64,000 nt of DNA from Mesorhizobium_G sp050247155 (GCA_050247155.1 JBFWUS010000018.1:1-64000), one strand, 5' to 3'; shown: positions 17,492 through 25,618, counted from the first letter of the stretch. The notes: generated by a model from the sequence alone, not told the origin. Numbers and translations: made by a program.

Positions 17492-17522
17492 TATGTCCGG
17501 TAATGGAACCTTACCGGACATA
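17492..17522. repeat. 12-7-12 inverted repeat, candidate recombinase core site
   Basis: The arm TATGTCCGGTAA (17492-17503) and its exact reverse complement TTACCGGACATA (17511-17522) flank a 7-base spacer TGGAACC. It lies 20 bases upstream of the tyrosine recombinase start. Arms of 11-13 bases around a 6-8 base spacer are the standard form of a tyrosine-recombinase crossover site, although a regulator operator in the integrase promoter would look similar. Confidence 0.6.
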
Positions 17523-17586
17523 AAACAGTATCGACAAGCTGTGCGGTTACGGTGGAGAGCACTCGCAGAAACTGCACATCGCGTTT

Positions 17587-18552
17587 ATGCTGTTCGCGAT
17601 GAGTCGTCCGCCCGCATCCGCATCGCAAGTCTCCTCTCGGATCCCGTGCGTGCCCGCGTGGGCGACGCCCCGAACGCGCACCGAGGACACGGTCGAGGCC
17701 GCCTACATGGCCGGCAGTGCACTGAATACGCTCGATAATCTGGTGCAGGCCGAGCCCGTGTGGAGCGGTGCGTGGCGGCATCGGCTGGCACTGAAGGCAG
17801 CAAGCGCCTGCATGACGCTGGTTGGCCGCGCCGAGGACGAAGCGGCGTTGCGCGATGCCTGGTTGCTGCGCAAGCCCGGTGACGAGGCAGGGCCTGCCGG
17901 CAATGTGCTCGCCGCCTGGCGCCGGCTTGTCGGCCGCTCGCTGCCGCCCGGCGCCGAGGAGGTAAAGACGGTCGCCGCCTTGCTCGGCGTCGGCTGGTCG
18001 GACGGCTTTGGCGACCTGATCGACGTCGCGCGGGACGAGGTCCGCGGAGGTGCGCCGGCGCCCGCGGTTGCCGCGCGGGTCGCTGCCGCCGTCATGCGGG
18101 AAGAACCGAAAGCCGAACTCCTCGCCTGGTGGCTGGCCGACTGCTCCCTTTCCTGGCGCATGGGCTGGCGTCATGCCGTGCCGATCGTGACTGCCCAGAT
18201 GCACGCCCAGCTGTTGCGGTGTGGTCCCGACGGCCGGCGCGCGCGACCGGACAGCGATGGGTTCGCGAAGGCCATGTTCATCGCCGCGGCCCTTGGAGCG
18301 GCAGAGGCTTGCCGGCTCGCGGCTGACATGGCAGCGCGGGCTGAACGGCTGCGGGCCGTCGTGCCAAAACTGCGATCCAAGGCGGCCGGCGACGTCGTCG
18401 ACCGGCTGCTCGGCGACGATGCGGTGTCGGGAGCGTTGACGACCAAGACCCTGTCCCGCTGGGCGAGTAGACGCCTGTTCGATCGTCTGGTCGAGCTTGG
18501 CGCGGCGCGCGAGCTTAGCGGCCGCACGACCTTCCGCATCTACGGTATATGA
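17587..18552 (+). CDS. DUF1403 family protein
   Basis: 321 residues; an ATG at 17599 (MSRPPASASQ) is an alternative start and no strong ribosome site decides between them. The protein is alanine- and arginine-rich and helical, with the DTVEAAYMAGSALNTLDNLV and GWRHAVPIVTAQMHAQLLR blocks that mark DUF1403. The family is common on rhizobial plasmids beside an integrase and ScpB, but its function is not known to me. It is coupled to the downstream scpB-like gene by an ATGA overlap, which suggests the two products act together, perhaps as a ScpA-like partner in DNA organisation; that is inference. Confidence 0.85.
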   Translation: MLFAMSRPPASASQVSSRIPCVPAWATPRTRTEDTVEAAYMAGSALNTLDNLVQAEPVWSGAWRHRLALKAASACMTLVGRAEDEAALRDAWLLRKPGDEAGPAGNVLAAWRRLVGRSLPPGAEEVKTVAALLGVGWSDGFGDLIDVARDEVRGGAPAPAVAARVAAAVMREEPKAELLAWWLADCSLSWRMGWRHAVPIVTAQMHAQLLRCGPDGRRARPDSDGFAKAMFIAAALGAAEACRLAADMAARAERLRAVVPKLRSKAAGDVVDRLLGDDAVSGALTTKTLSRWASRRLFDRLVELGAARELSGRTTFRIYGI

Positions 18553-19253
18553 CGATGGCGGAAGCGGCGCGCGCTAGACGGGGAAAGGGTCGACCAGACG
18601 ACGGTCTGCTGGACCGCGAGCTGGATCACCTGCCACCGGAGGCGCGCTGGCGCGAGTGGATGAACCGCGTCGAGGCGACCATCTTTGCCGCGAGCGAGCC
18701 GGTCGACCGCGAGACGCTGGCGCGGATCGTGGGCAAGAGCTGCAGCATCGATCTCCTGATCGACGACATCCGCGAGGAACTGCGCGGCCGGCCCTATGAC
18801 CTTGTCGCCGTCGCCGGCGGCTGGAAGCACCTGACCCGACCTGCCTATGCCGACGCGATCCGCACGGCCGTCGGCGGAAGCGAGCGCGCGGTCGACCTGT
18901 CGCAGTTCGAGGTGCTGGTGCTGATGTGCATCGCCTATTTCCAACCGATCACCCGCGCCGAGCTATCGAGCTTCTTCGGCAAGGAGATCAGCCGCGACCT
19001 GATCGGCAATCTTCGCGGTGCGAACATGATTGCTTCCGGCCCGCGAAGCCCGACGCCCGGCGCGCCCTACACCTATGTCACGACAAAGGACTTCCTGCTG
19101 GAGTTCGGGCTCGACACGCTTCGGGACCTGCCGGATTTTGAGGCGCTCGAGGACGCAGGACTACTGTCAAAGGAGAAGCTGCTGGCGGGAGAAGTTATGC
19201 CGGGTCTTGTTGGTGGCGACCCGGGCAGCGCCGTTACTGTCATCGACGATTAG
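18549..19253 (+). CDS. scpB: ScpB-like segregation and condensation protein
   Basis: 234 residues. ScpB proteins form paired winged-helix domains and bind ScpA and SMC in the condensin complex. Visible landmarks are VEATIFAASEPVDRETLARIVG (first winged helix, about 43-64), DLVAVAGGWKHLTRP, LSQFEVLVLMCIAYFQPITRAELSSFFGK and the ending DFLLEFGLDTLRDLPDF. Quoted blocks place the two winged helices at about 40-120 and 120-200. This is an extra, plasmid-borne copy without scpA or smc nearby; its coupled neighbour is a DUF1403 gene. Confidence 0.9.
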   Translation: MTMAEAARARRGKGRPDDGLLDRELDHLPPEARWREWMNRVEATIFAASEPVDRETLARIVGKSCSIDLLIDDIREELRGRPYDLVAVAGGWKHLTRPAYADAIRTAVGGSERAVDLSQFEVLVLMCIAYFQPITRAELSSFFGKEISRDLIGNLRGANMIASGPRSPTPGAPYTYVTTKDFLLEFGLDTLRDLPDFEALEDAGLLSKEKLLAGEVMPGLVGGDPGSAVTVIDD

Positions 19254-19327
19254 CGACCGCCAGGGAGCACCACACGCTTCATTCATGAACTCGTCGGCAC
19301 TCACCCAGCCAAGTTGGGCTCAACATA

Positions 19328-19738
19328 TCAGGTCGGCATTGCGTCAAGCTTCTTTCCCGCTGTCGGCCCCGACTTCAAAGTATAGATTTCCTCGATGTGG
19401 ATCAGGACTGCGCACTTGGGCGGCTTCATTCCTGCCTTCTCGGCAAAGGCCAGTGCGTTTTCGAGGGGTAAACCTTCCTCATGGATCTCCGGCCTGCCAA
19501 CGAAGCGGTATCCATCGAGCGCCTCGCGATTGATCACCGCGATCGCCATTTTCGATCCGTCGCGAATATTCTGGAGCGTCTGCCCGCCGGTGTTCTCATT
19601 GTAGATGAGCGTGTTGTCGTCATAGACGCGAAGCGAGCGCTTCGGTCCGATGTCCGGCAATCCGTCCTTGCTCACAGTGGCCTGGATCGGCAGCTGTGTG
19701 GCGAGGAAGGATTTCATGGTGTCGTCGAGCGTATTCAT
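19328..19738 (-). CDS. Pyridoxamine 5'-phosphate oxidase family flavin-binding protein
   Basis: 136 residues from an ATG at 19738 with a GGAAAGAAGAGA leader; an in-frame start at 19780 is less likely. The split-barrel fold is suggested by IQATVSKDGLPDIGPKRSLRVYDD, YNENTGGQTLQNIRDGSKMAIAV and the YRFVGRPEIHEEG strand, typical of small FMN- or heme-binding pyridoxamine-oxidase-like proteins. The substrate cannot be told. It is the last gene of a minus-strand peroxide-response cluster after ahpC and a TPR-type gene, so a role in redox or detoxification chemistry is plausible. Confidence 0.8.
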   Translation of the reverse strand: MNTLDDTMKSFLATQLPIQATVSKDGLPDIGPKRSLRVYDDNTLIYNENTGGQTLQNIRDGSKMAIAVINREALDGYRFVGRPEIHEEGLPLENALAFAEKAGMKPPKCAVLIHIEEIYTLKSGPTAGKKLDAMPT

Positions 19739-19758
19739 TTCTCTTCTTTCCAATTTTG

Positions 19759-20337
19759 TCAGGACGCAGTGATCGGGCAATGCGGGCAGTCGGCATCTGC
19801 CTGCCTTGCATGCTGGGCGATCCGGAACACCGAATAAGCAGTGTTGTGCGCCTGATCGGTCACGTTGCTGATGATATTTTCGCCTACCTGTGCCGCCCGC
19901 ATATGCTGGACGAGGACGGCGAGCGCATGTTTGAGGTGTTGCACGCAGGAAACGCGCATCCCCAGAGGCGTTGAGGGTGACTGGGCTGCGAGAAGCAGCC
20001 TGTCATAGGCTTTCCTGTAGAAGACGCCGGCCTGTTCCCGCTCCCCGGTCTTCTCGTGCAGCTCTGCGAGGTTGTGGCAGGAGACATTGTAGATGACCGG
20101 CGCCGGAAACGGCACTTGTCGAATGAGGGCGGCCTCGAACAGTTTCTCCGCCTCGGTAAGCGCGTCGTCATAGGCAGCGCGAGCAAGGAGAATATCTCCT
20201 TGGGCGTAGGCTGCGTTCGCCTGACCCGTCAGCCGCTTCCACCTCTGGTCGCCGCCCGGGAGGACGTTGAACCGGGTTGGAGGTGACGGTGACTTCGCCA
20301 GAACAGTGCCAGTTGCAGGACTGTGATCCATGGCCAT
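19759..20337 (-). CDS. TPR-like protein with C-terminal CPHC motif
   Basis: 192 residues with a strong AGGAGGA ribosome site. I do not recognise a named family. The central part (about 30-150) is helical with tetratricopeptide-like spacing (ANAAYAQGDILLARAAYDDAL, SCHNLAELHEKTGEREQAGVFYRKAY). The last residues hold a DCPHC motif, a pair of cysteines spaced like a redox or metal site. It lies 13 bases downstream of ahpC, so a helper role in the peroxidase pathway is possible but unproven. Confidence 0.7.
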   Translation of the reverse strand: MAMDHSPATGTVLAKSPSPPTRFNVLPGGDQRWKRLTGQANAAYAQGDILLARAAYDDALTEAEKLFEAALIRQVPFPAPVIYNVSCHNLAELHEKTGEREQAGVFYRKAYDRLLLAAQSPSTPLGMRVSCVQHLKHALAVLVQHMRAAQVGENIISNVTDQAHNTAYSVFRIAQHARQADADCPHCPITAS

Positions 20338-20350
20338 TGCATCCTCCTGC

Positions 20351-20890
20351 TCACGCGGCTTTCAGGACGTCGTCGCCCTTCTGCCAGTTGCAGGGGCAGA
20401 GCTCGTCGGTCTGAAACGCGTCGAGCACGCGCAGGACCTCCTGCGGGTTGCGGCCGACGCTGAGATCGTTGACCGAAACAAAACGAATGATGCCTTCCGG
20501 ATCGACGATGAAGGTTGCGCGCAATGCCACACCTTCTTCCGGATGCAGGACGCCAAGGGCTGTGCTCAGGTCGCGCTTGATGTCGGCGAGCATCGCGAAA
20601 GGCAGGTCCTTGAGATCCGCGTGGTTCTGCCTCCATGCCAGATGCACGAACTCGCTGTCGGTGGAGACGCCGTAGACGACCGCCTCGCGATCGGCGAACT
20701 CGCCGTTGAGCTTGCCGAATGCAGCGATCTCGGTCGGGCATACGAAGGTAAAATCCTTTGGCCAGAAGAAGAAGACCTTCCACTTGCCGGCATCGCTCTC
20801 ACTGGTGATGCGCGTGAAGGCGTTTCCGGGCTCTGTCGAGACGACGGCCTGAAGGTCGAAGGCAGGCAGTTTGGCGCCGATGGTCAGCAT
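20351..20890 (-). CDS. ahpC: AhpC-type peroxiredoxin
   Basis: 179 residues from an ATG at 20890 (MLTIGAKLPAF); codons upstream to 20977 are not conserved. Peroxiredoxins reduce hydrogen peroxide and alkyl hydroperoxides in the cytoplasm. The peroxidatic cysteine is in DFTFVCPTEIAAFG (about residue 51), and two more cysteines near the end (ELCPCNW) match the three-cysteine AhpC type that is recycled by AhpD rather than AhpF. An ahpD gene lies 125 bases upstream, which supports that pairing. Confidence 0.95.
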   Translation of the reverse strand: MLTIGAKLPAFDLQAVVSTEPGNAFTRITSESDAGKWKVFFFWPKDFTFVCPTEIAAFGKLNGEFADREAVVYGVSTDSEFVHLAWRQNHADLKDLPFAMLADIKRDLSTALGVLHPEEGVALRATFIVDPEGIIRFVSVNDLSVGRNPQEVLRVLDAFQTDELCPCNWQKGDDVLKAA

Positions 20891-21015
20891 GAAGATAAAG
20901 TCCTTTCCTGGTAATGTCGTTGGTTCCGGATGAGGCAAAGCGGTTCCACCCGCCCCATCCGGCATGGCGGCCCGCAATTCTCCTGTTGTGCGTTCGTGCC
21001 GTCAGGCAGCGCGTG

Positions 21016-21615
21016 CTATGCGGCGTTCGCGCTCACCTTCATTTCAGCTCGAGCCACTGGCGCGGATATGGCCAGAGTTGGCTCTGGATCGGGATCGAGC
21101 ACAGTGGCGGCCGCATGGATCACCGCGGCGATGCGAATTGCGGCCTGCGCCACCTGAGCCGGTGCGCCATGCCTTTTCGCTCCTTCGACATGGGCTTTCG
21201 TGCAGCCTTCGCATCCTTTGACAACGGAGGCGGCGAGTCCAAACAGTTCGAAGTCCAGCGGCGGTGCGCCGTGTTTGGTCAGGCCGTTCATTCGTAGTCC
21301 TGCCGGCAGGCGCGACAACTCCGCATCTCCCGCCATGTGGATGGCTCGGTAGTAGATGTTGGTCATCGCCATGATGGCTGCCGCCGTTCGGGCGGCCGCT
21401 GCGGTTGGCTCATCGATCATGAACTTTGCCTCCTGTTCGACAGCGCCAAGCACTGTACGATTCCTGCTGGCGATCGAGGCCGCGATTGCGCAACCCCATT
21501 TCTGACTCGGCGACAGATCAGTGACGGCGTCCGGTCCGAGCAGCGATGCGAGATTGATCTTGATGTCTCGCGCGTAGTCGGGGAGCGACTGTCGTAATTC
21601 TTCGAGGGGACTCAT
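21016..21615 (-). CDS. ahpD: AhpD-type alkylhydroperoxidase
   Basis: 199 residues. AhpD is a disulfide reductase of the AhpC cycle with its own weak peroxidase activity. The catalytic CEGCTKAHVEG motif (CxxC plus His four residues later, about residues 136-144) is intact, and EEAKFMI/KINLASLL blocks match the family. The protein is slightly longer than usual at the C-terminus (about 20 residues of Ala/Val-rich tail). Its start overlaps the stop of the upstream Irr gene in ATGA, so regulator and enzyme are translated together. Confidence 0.93.
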   Translation of the reverse strand: MSPLEELRQSLPDYARDIKINLASLLGPDAVTDLSPSQKWGCAIAASIASRNRTVLGAVEQEAKFMIDEPTAAAARTAAAIMAMTNIYYRAIHMAGDAELSRLPAGLRMNGLTKHGAPPLDFELFGLAASVVKGCEGCTKAHVEGAKRHGAPAQVAQAAIRIAAVIHAAATVLDPDPEPTLAISAPVARAEMKVSANAA

Positions 21616-22199
21616 TTAGATACTTTCACAAGCAAGGGGTCGATTCCTGGTGGGAGGTCGAGGGTTGCTGCGCATTGTCCGCAACGGGTGCATTTCCGCC
21701 CGCAGGACGTAGCCGCAGCCAGCTCTGCTTTGCGCAGGCGGATGACGACATCGACGCCGGCAATCTCGTATCCGCTCGGTGGCGGGGGCAGGGCGACAAA
21801 CCGGATCGAGTTTTCGGGGACGTCGAAAATCCGGTCTTCGGATTCGATGTAGAAATGATGGTGATCGCCGGCGTCGGTGTCGAAGTAATTTCGCCCTCCA
21901 TTAACGGCCACCTTGCGCACCAGTCCCGCTTCGGCGAACTGATTGAGCGTGTTGTAGACAGTGGCAAGCGACAGCTGAATTCCGCGATCTACTGCGTCGC
22001 GATGCAGATCGTCAGCCGTTACATGACAGTGCTCGTCCCGAAACAGCAGCTTTCCAAGTGCCAGTCGCTGCCGAGTCGGCCGTAGCCCGGCGTGGCGCAG
22101 GATTGCCGCGGCAGCTCCTGACTTTGCTAATTCGATGTCTCGTTCGATCTGCAGGCGCTTTCGGGTTTCTTCTGGAACAAGGAGCATCTGGATAACCAT
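21612..22199 (-). CDS. irr: Irr-type Fur-family regulator with Cys-rich C-terminal tail
   Basis: 195 residues; a second ATG at 22187 is possible and neither has a clear ribosome site. The winged-helix DNA-binding domain (GLRPTRQRLALGKLLF, SLATVYNTLNQFAEAGLVRKV) is followed by the Irr-specific DHHHFYIESEDRIFDVPE metal/heme segment. Irr controls iron-linked genes and responds to heme in rhizobia. Unusual here is an extra tail of about 35 residues with four cysteines (CGRKCTRCGQC), which ordinary Irr lacks. It is coupled to ahpD and follows a second Irr-like gene. Confidence 0.88.
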   Translation of the reverse strand: MVIQMLLVPEETRKRLQIERDIELAKSGAAAAILRHAGLRPTRQRLALGKLLFRDEHCHVTADDLHRDAVDRGIQLSLATVYNTLNQFAEAGLVRKVAVNGGRNYFDTDAGDHHHFYIESEDRIFDVPENSIRFVALPPPPSGYEIAGVDVVIRLRKAELAAATSCGRKCTRCGQCAATLDLPPGIDPLLVKVSK

Positions 22200-22231
22200 C
22201 CGGTCTGTCGGGAGTGTCGGTCGAAGTCGAA

Positions 22232-22702
22232 CTAGGCGGCCGCTTCGTTCGAAGGTTTGCGTCGCACCCGCATGAGGACGTCGACGCTGACCAATTCGTA
22301 GCCGTCGGGTGGCGGCGGCAGATCGGCAATGCTGACCCGATCAGCCGGCAGGTCCATCAGCCTGTCCTCATCTTCGGCATAGACATGATGATGGTGGTCG
22401 AGTTGCGTATCGAAATACGCCGTCGATCCGTAGATCGGAACGCGGCGCAGGAGACCCGCCTCGCTGAAATCCTTCAATGCCCTGTAGACACTGCTGATCG
22501 AGCCGGGCGCACCAGCCTGTACGAGTTCGGCATAAAGTCCCTCAGCCGAAACGTGTCTCCCATCCTGTCCGAACAGCAAGTTAGTCAGGGCGGCACGCTG
22601 TCGCGTCACACGGAACCTCGTGTCCGCGAGCAGTTCCCGAGCTGATGCGGCATCTCCAATGGCCACGGCGCCGTTGAGGTTTTCGGACCTGATCGCGACC
22701 AT
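22232..22702 (-). CDS. Second Irr-like Fur-family regulator
   Basis: 156 residues from an ATG at 22702 with a GGGGAGGAA ribosome site. The Fur fold is clear: FRVTRQRAALTNLLFGQ, SSVYRALKDFSEAGLLRRV and the DHHHHVYAEDEDRLMDLP segment that resembles Irr. It lies 33 bases upstream of the Irr gene on the same strand, so the two regulators are probably co-transcribed and may form hetero-dimers or a cascade. It diverges from sitA across 160 bases that hold three similar palindrome-like operators. Confidence 0.88.
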   Translation of the reverse strand: MVAIRSENLNGAVAIGDAASARELLADTRFRVTRQRAALTNLLFGQDGRHVSAEGLYAELVQAGAPGSISSVYRALKDFSEAGLLRRVPIYGSTAYFDTQLDHHHHVYAEDEDRLMDLPADRVSIADLPPPPDGYELVSVDVLMRVRRKPSNEAAA

Positions 22703-22728
22703 CTGTATTCCTCCCCGACGATTCCTGT

Positions 22729-22850
22729 TGCAATTCACTCGCAATTGCAGGATATGGGAAAAGTCGTTCCCGTCAACCCTTATTGCAAATGACTCTGAAA
22801 AGCATTTAGGAGAGACGTCGGAATAAGATGCAATTCAGTCGTAATCGCAA
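22729..22850. promoter_or_regulatory. Three iterated Fur-type operators between irr-like gene and sitA
   Basis: Three related 21-base sites start at 22729, 22784 and 22829. Site 1 is an inverted repeat with TGCAATT at one end and AATTGCA at the other; site 3 differs from it at three positions; site 2 keeps 15 of 21. Common positions read TGCAA..-A-.TC..-AA..GCA. They cover the shared promoter region of the divergent regulator and sitABCD genes, which is where Mur, Irr or Fur proteins bind in rhizobia. Which regulator binds which copy cannot be read from sequence. Confidence 0.7.
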
Positions 22851-22862
22851 AAGGAGACATCG

Positions 22863-23777
22863 ATGTTCGACAGGGTAAGGCGGTCGGTTCTGGCCGGAAT
22901 GATGGGGGCGGCGCTTGCGGCCGTGTTGTCGGCAGCGCCAGCCGCAGCCCAGGAGAAGTTCAAGGCGGTGACGACCTTCACGGTCATCGCGGATATCGCC
23001 CAGAACGTTGCAGGTGACGCCGCGATCGTGGAATCGATCACCAAGCCGGGCGCCGAGATTCACAACTATCAGCCGACGCCAGGCGACATTCAGCGTGCGC
23101 AGGGCGCGCAGCTGATTCTCTGGAACGGACTCAACCTCGAATTGTGGTTCGAGAAGTTCTTCGCGAACCTCAAGGACGTTCCCGGGGTCACCGTCTCCGA
23201 TGGTGTCGAGCCGATGGGTATTGCGGAAGGGCCATATACCGGCAAGCCTAACCCACATGCCTGGATGTCGCCGACGGCGGCGCTGATCTATGTCGACAAT
23301 ATCCGCGACGCCTTCGTCAAGTATGACCCGGCCAATGCCGAAACGTACAAGGCCAATGCGGATGCCTATAAGGCCAAGATCACTGCTGTCATCGACCCGA
23401 TCAAGGCGGAGCTCGACAAGGTTCCCGAAGACAAGCGCTGGCTGGTGTCGAGCGAGGGCGCATTCTCCTATCTCGCTCGCGATTTCGGGCTGAAGGAGCT
23501 TTATCTGTGGCCGATCAATGCTGACCAGCAGGGTACGCCCCAGCAGGTCCGCAAGGTGATCGACGCCGTGAAGGCAAACGGCATCACCGTGGTTTTCTCT
23601 GAAAGCACGATCTCTTCCGCTCCGGCCGAGCAAGTGGCCCGAGAGACCGGCGCAAAATATGGCGGCGTCCTCTATGTCGACTCGCTGACGGAAGCCGACG
23701 GGGCGGTTCCCACCTACATCGACCTGCTCCGCGTCACCTCGGACACCATCGCCAAAGGCCTGGCGCCATCGTCCTGA
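22863..23777 (+). CDS. sitA: SitA, metal-binding lipocalin-like ABC solute-binding protein (cluster A-I)
   Basis: 304 residues with an AAGGAG ribosome site and a Sec signal peptide ending in AAAQ at about residue 30. This is the periplasmic Zn/Mn/Fe-binding protein of the SitABCD importer (ZnuA/PsaA superfamily). Metal-ligand regions are visible: His in EIHNYQPTPGDI, His in NPHAWMSP, Glu in SSEGAFSYLARDFG and Asp in VLYVDSLT. No His-rich loop is present, which favours manganese or iron over zinc. It is the first gene of the operon controlled by the operators at 22729-22850. Confidence 0.95.
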   Translation: MFDRVRRSVLAGMMGAALAAVLSAAPAAAQEKFKAVTTFTVIADIAQNVAGDAAIVESITKPGAEIHNYQPTPGDIQRAQGAQLILWNGLNLELWFEKFFANLKDVPGVTVSDGVEPMGIAEGPYTGKPNPHAWMSPTAALIYVDNIRDAFVKYDPANAETYKANADAYKAKITAVIDPIKAELDKVPEDKRWLVSSEGAFSYLARDFGLKELYLWPINADQQGTPQQVRKVIDAVKANGITVVFSESTISSAPAEQVARETGAKYGGVLYVDSLTEADGAVPTYIDLLRVTSDTIAKGLAPSS

Positions 23778-23801
23778 CCTTCGTCCTCCCAGGACTGACG
23801 G

Positions 23802-23819
23802 CCCCGCCTTCGGGCGGGG
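23802..23819 (+). terminator. Stem-loop between sitA and sitB
   Basis: CCCCGCC (23802-23808) pairs with GGCGGGG (23813-23819) around a TTCG tetraloop. There is no T-run after it, so it is more likely a transcript-stabilising or attenuating hairpin that lets sitA be expressed above sitBCD than a full terminator. Confidence 0.6.
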
Positions 23820-23855
23820 TCAATCCGTTCAAACCGACACAAAGGGAATAGTTAA

Positions 23856-24764
23856 ATGAACGCTCTGCCCGGCTGGCAGGACCACGCCTCTTCCGGTTCT
23901 GAAGGGGCCGGGATTTTCGTTGATGGTGCTACCGTCACCTATCGCAACGGCCACACCGCGCTTCGTGACGCGAACTTCCGCATCCCGACCGGTACGATTG
24001 CAGCGCTTGTCGGCGTCAATGGTTCCGGCAAATCGACCCTCTTCAAGGCCATCATGGGTTTCGTCCGGCTTGCCAAGGGCGAGATCAGGGTTCTCGGCAT
24101 GCCGGTGGATGAGGCGCTGCGCAGGAACCTCGTCGCCTATGTCCCGCAGGCGGAGGAAGTCGACTGGAATTTCCCGGTGCTGGTCGAAGACGTCGTGATG
24201 ATGGGCCGCTATGGCCATATGGGCATGATGCGCCTGCCGAAAGCTGCCGATCACGATGCCGTGTCGAAGGCGCTTGCCCGCGTCAACATGAGTGAATTCC
24301 GCAAGCGACAGATCGGCGAATTGTCGGGAGGACAGAAGAAGCGCGTCTTTCTTGCCCGAGCTCTGGCGCAGGACGGACGCGTCATCCTGCTCGACGAGCC
24401 TTTCACTGGCGTCGACGTTAAAACCGAGGACCAGATCATCAAGCTGCTTCGTGAGTTGCGCGACGAGGGTCGCGTGATGCTGGTCTCGACCCACAATCTC
24501 GGCTCCGTGCCGGAGTTCTGCGATCGGACCATCCTGATCAAGGGGACGGTGCTCGCCTATGGCCCGACAGTCGAGACCTTCACACAGGAAAACTTGGAGC
24601 AGGCATTCGGGGGCGTTCTGCGCCACTTCGTTCTGAATGAGGCCAATGGCGGCAAGCCGCACGCGATCGGCGTGATCACCGACGACGAGCGGCCGCTTAT
24701 TCTTCAGGGCGGCAAGGCGACAAGCCGCAAACCGGAACAAGCCAGCGGAGGCCGGAGCGAATGA
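23856..24764 (+). CDS. sitB: SitB, ABC transporter ATPase
   Basis: 302 residues with an AAGGGA ribosome site. The nucleotide-binding domain shows Walker A GVNGSGKST (about residue 50), Q-loop YVPQAEEVDW, signature LSGGQKKR (about 158) and Walker B VILLDEPFTGVD, with the switch His in STHNLGS. It powers uptake of the metal captured by SitA. The C-terminus is about 30 residues longer than a minimal ATPase and ends in a basic tail. Its stop overlaps the sitC start (ATGA). Confidence 0.96.
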   Translation: MNALPGWQDHASSGSEGAGIFVDGATVTYRNGHTALRDANFRIPTGTIAALVGVNGSGKSTLFKAIMGFVRLAKGEIRVLGMPVDEALRRNLVAYVPQAEEVDWNFPVLVEDVVMMGRYGHMGMMRLPKAADHDAVSKALARVNMSEFRKRQIGELSGGQKKRVFLARALAQDGRVILLDEPFTGVDVKTEDQIIKLLRELRDEGRVMLVSTHNLGSVPEFCDRTILIKGTVLAYGPTVETFTQENLEQAFGGVLRHFVLNEANGGKPHAIGVITDDERPLILQGGKATSRKPEQASGGRSE

Positions 24765-25618
24765 CCAGCCTCCTCGAACCCTTCACCTATGATTACATGC
24801 TGAACGCCATGTGGGTTTCAGCTTTGGTCGGCGGCGTCTGCGCCTTCCTGTCATGCTATTTAATGCTCAAGGGCTGGTCGCTGATCGGCGATGCGCTGTC
24901 GCACTCCATCGTACCGGGCGTCGCTGGCGCCTACATGCTCGGCCTTCCCTTTGCCATTGGCGCCTTTTTCTCGGGCGGACTGGCGGCGGCGGCGATGCTC
25001 TTCCTCAACCAGCGCACCAAGCTGAAAGAAGACGCCATCATCGGCCTGATCTTCTCCGCCTTCTTCGGCCTCGGCCTGTTCATGGTGTCGATCTCGCCGA
25101 CATCGGTGAACATCCAGACCATCGTACTCGGCAACATCCTCGCCATCACGCCAGGCGATACGCTGCAACTCGCCATTATCGGCTTCGTCTCGCTGGCGAT
25201 CCTGCTGGTCAAGTGGAAGGATCTGATGGTCGTATTTTTCGATGAGAGCCATGCGCGCTCCATCGGCCTCAATCCGACGGCGCTCAAGATCATGTTCTTT
25301 ACGCTGCTATCGGCCTCGACGGTTGCGGCACTTCAGACCGTCGGCGCGTTCCTCGTCATCTGCATGGTGGTGACGCCTGGTGCTACAGCTTACCTGCTGA
25401 CCGACCGCTTTCCCCGGCTCCTCGTCATCTCCGTGGCGATCGGCGCGATCACCAGCTTCACGGGCGCCTATGCGAGCTATTTCCTCGATGGCGCCACCGG
25501 CGGCATCATCGTCTGCCTGCAAACGCTGATCTTCCTGATCGCATTCATGTTTGCGCCCAAGCACGGAATGCTCGCCGCCCGCCGCCGTGCGGCGCAAGCA
25601 CTGGAGGCAGGGCTATGA
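24761..25618 (+). CDS. sitC: SitC, ABC-3 family metal permease
   Basis: 285 residues with about eight hydrophobic segments, of the ABC-3 (ZnuB/PsaC) permease family. The GDALSHSIVPGVAGAYM block near residue 45 and the late GAFLVICMVVTPGATAYLLTDR block are family hallmarks. Together with SitD it forms the membrane channel of the importer. It overlaps both neighbours by four bases (ATGA), so translation of sitBCD is coupled. Some rhizobial sit operons use both SitC and SitD, as seen here. Confidence 0.95.
   Translation: MTSLLEPFTYDYMLNAMWVSALVGGVCAFLSCYLMLKGWSLIGDALSHSIVPGVAGAYMLGLPFAIGAFFSGGLAAAAMLFLNQRTKLKEDAIIGLIFSAFFGLGLFMVSISPTSVNIQTIVLGNILAITPGDTLQLAIIGFVSLAILLVKWKDLMVVFFDESHARSIGLNPTALKIMFFTLLSASTVAALQTVGAFLVICMVVTPGATAYLLTDRFPRLLVISVAIGAITSFTGAYASYFLDGATGGIIVCLQTLIFLIAFMFAPKHGMLAARRRAAQALEAGL

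Noticed and set aside
17443..18204. 253-codon minus-strand frame opposite DUF1403
   Set aside because: It has no ribosome site or family motif and overlaps a gene with coupled neighbours; composition is that of an antisense shadow.
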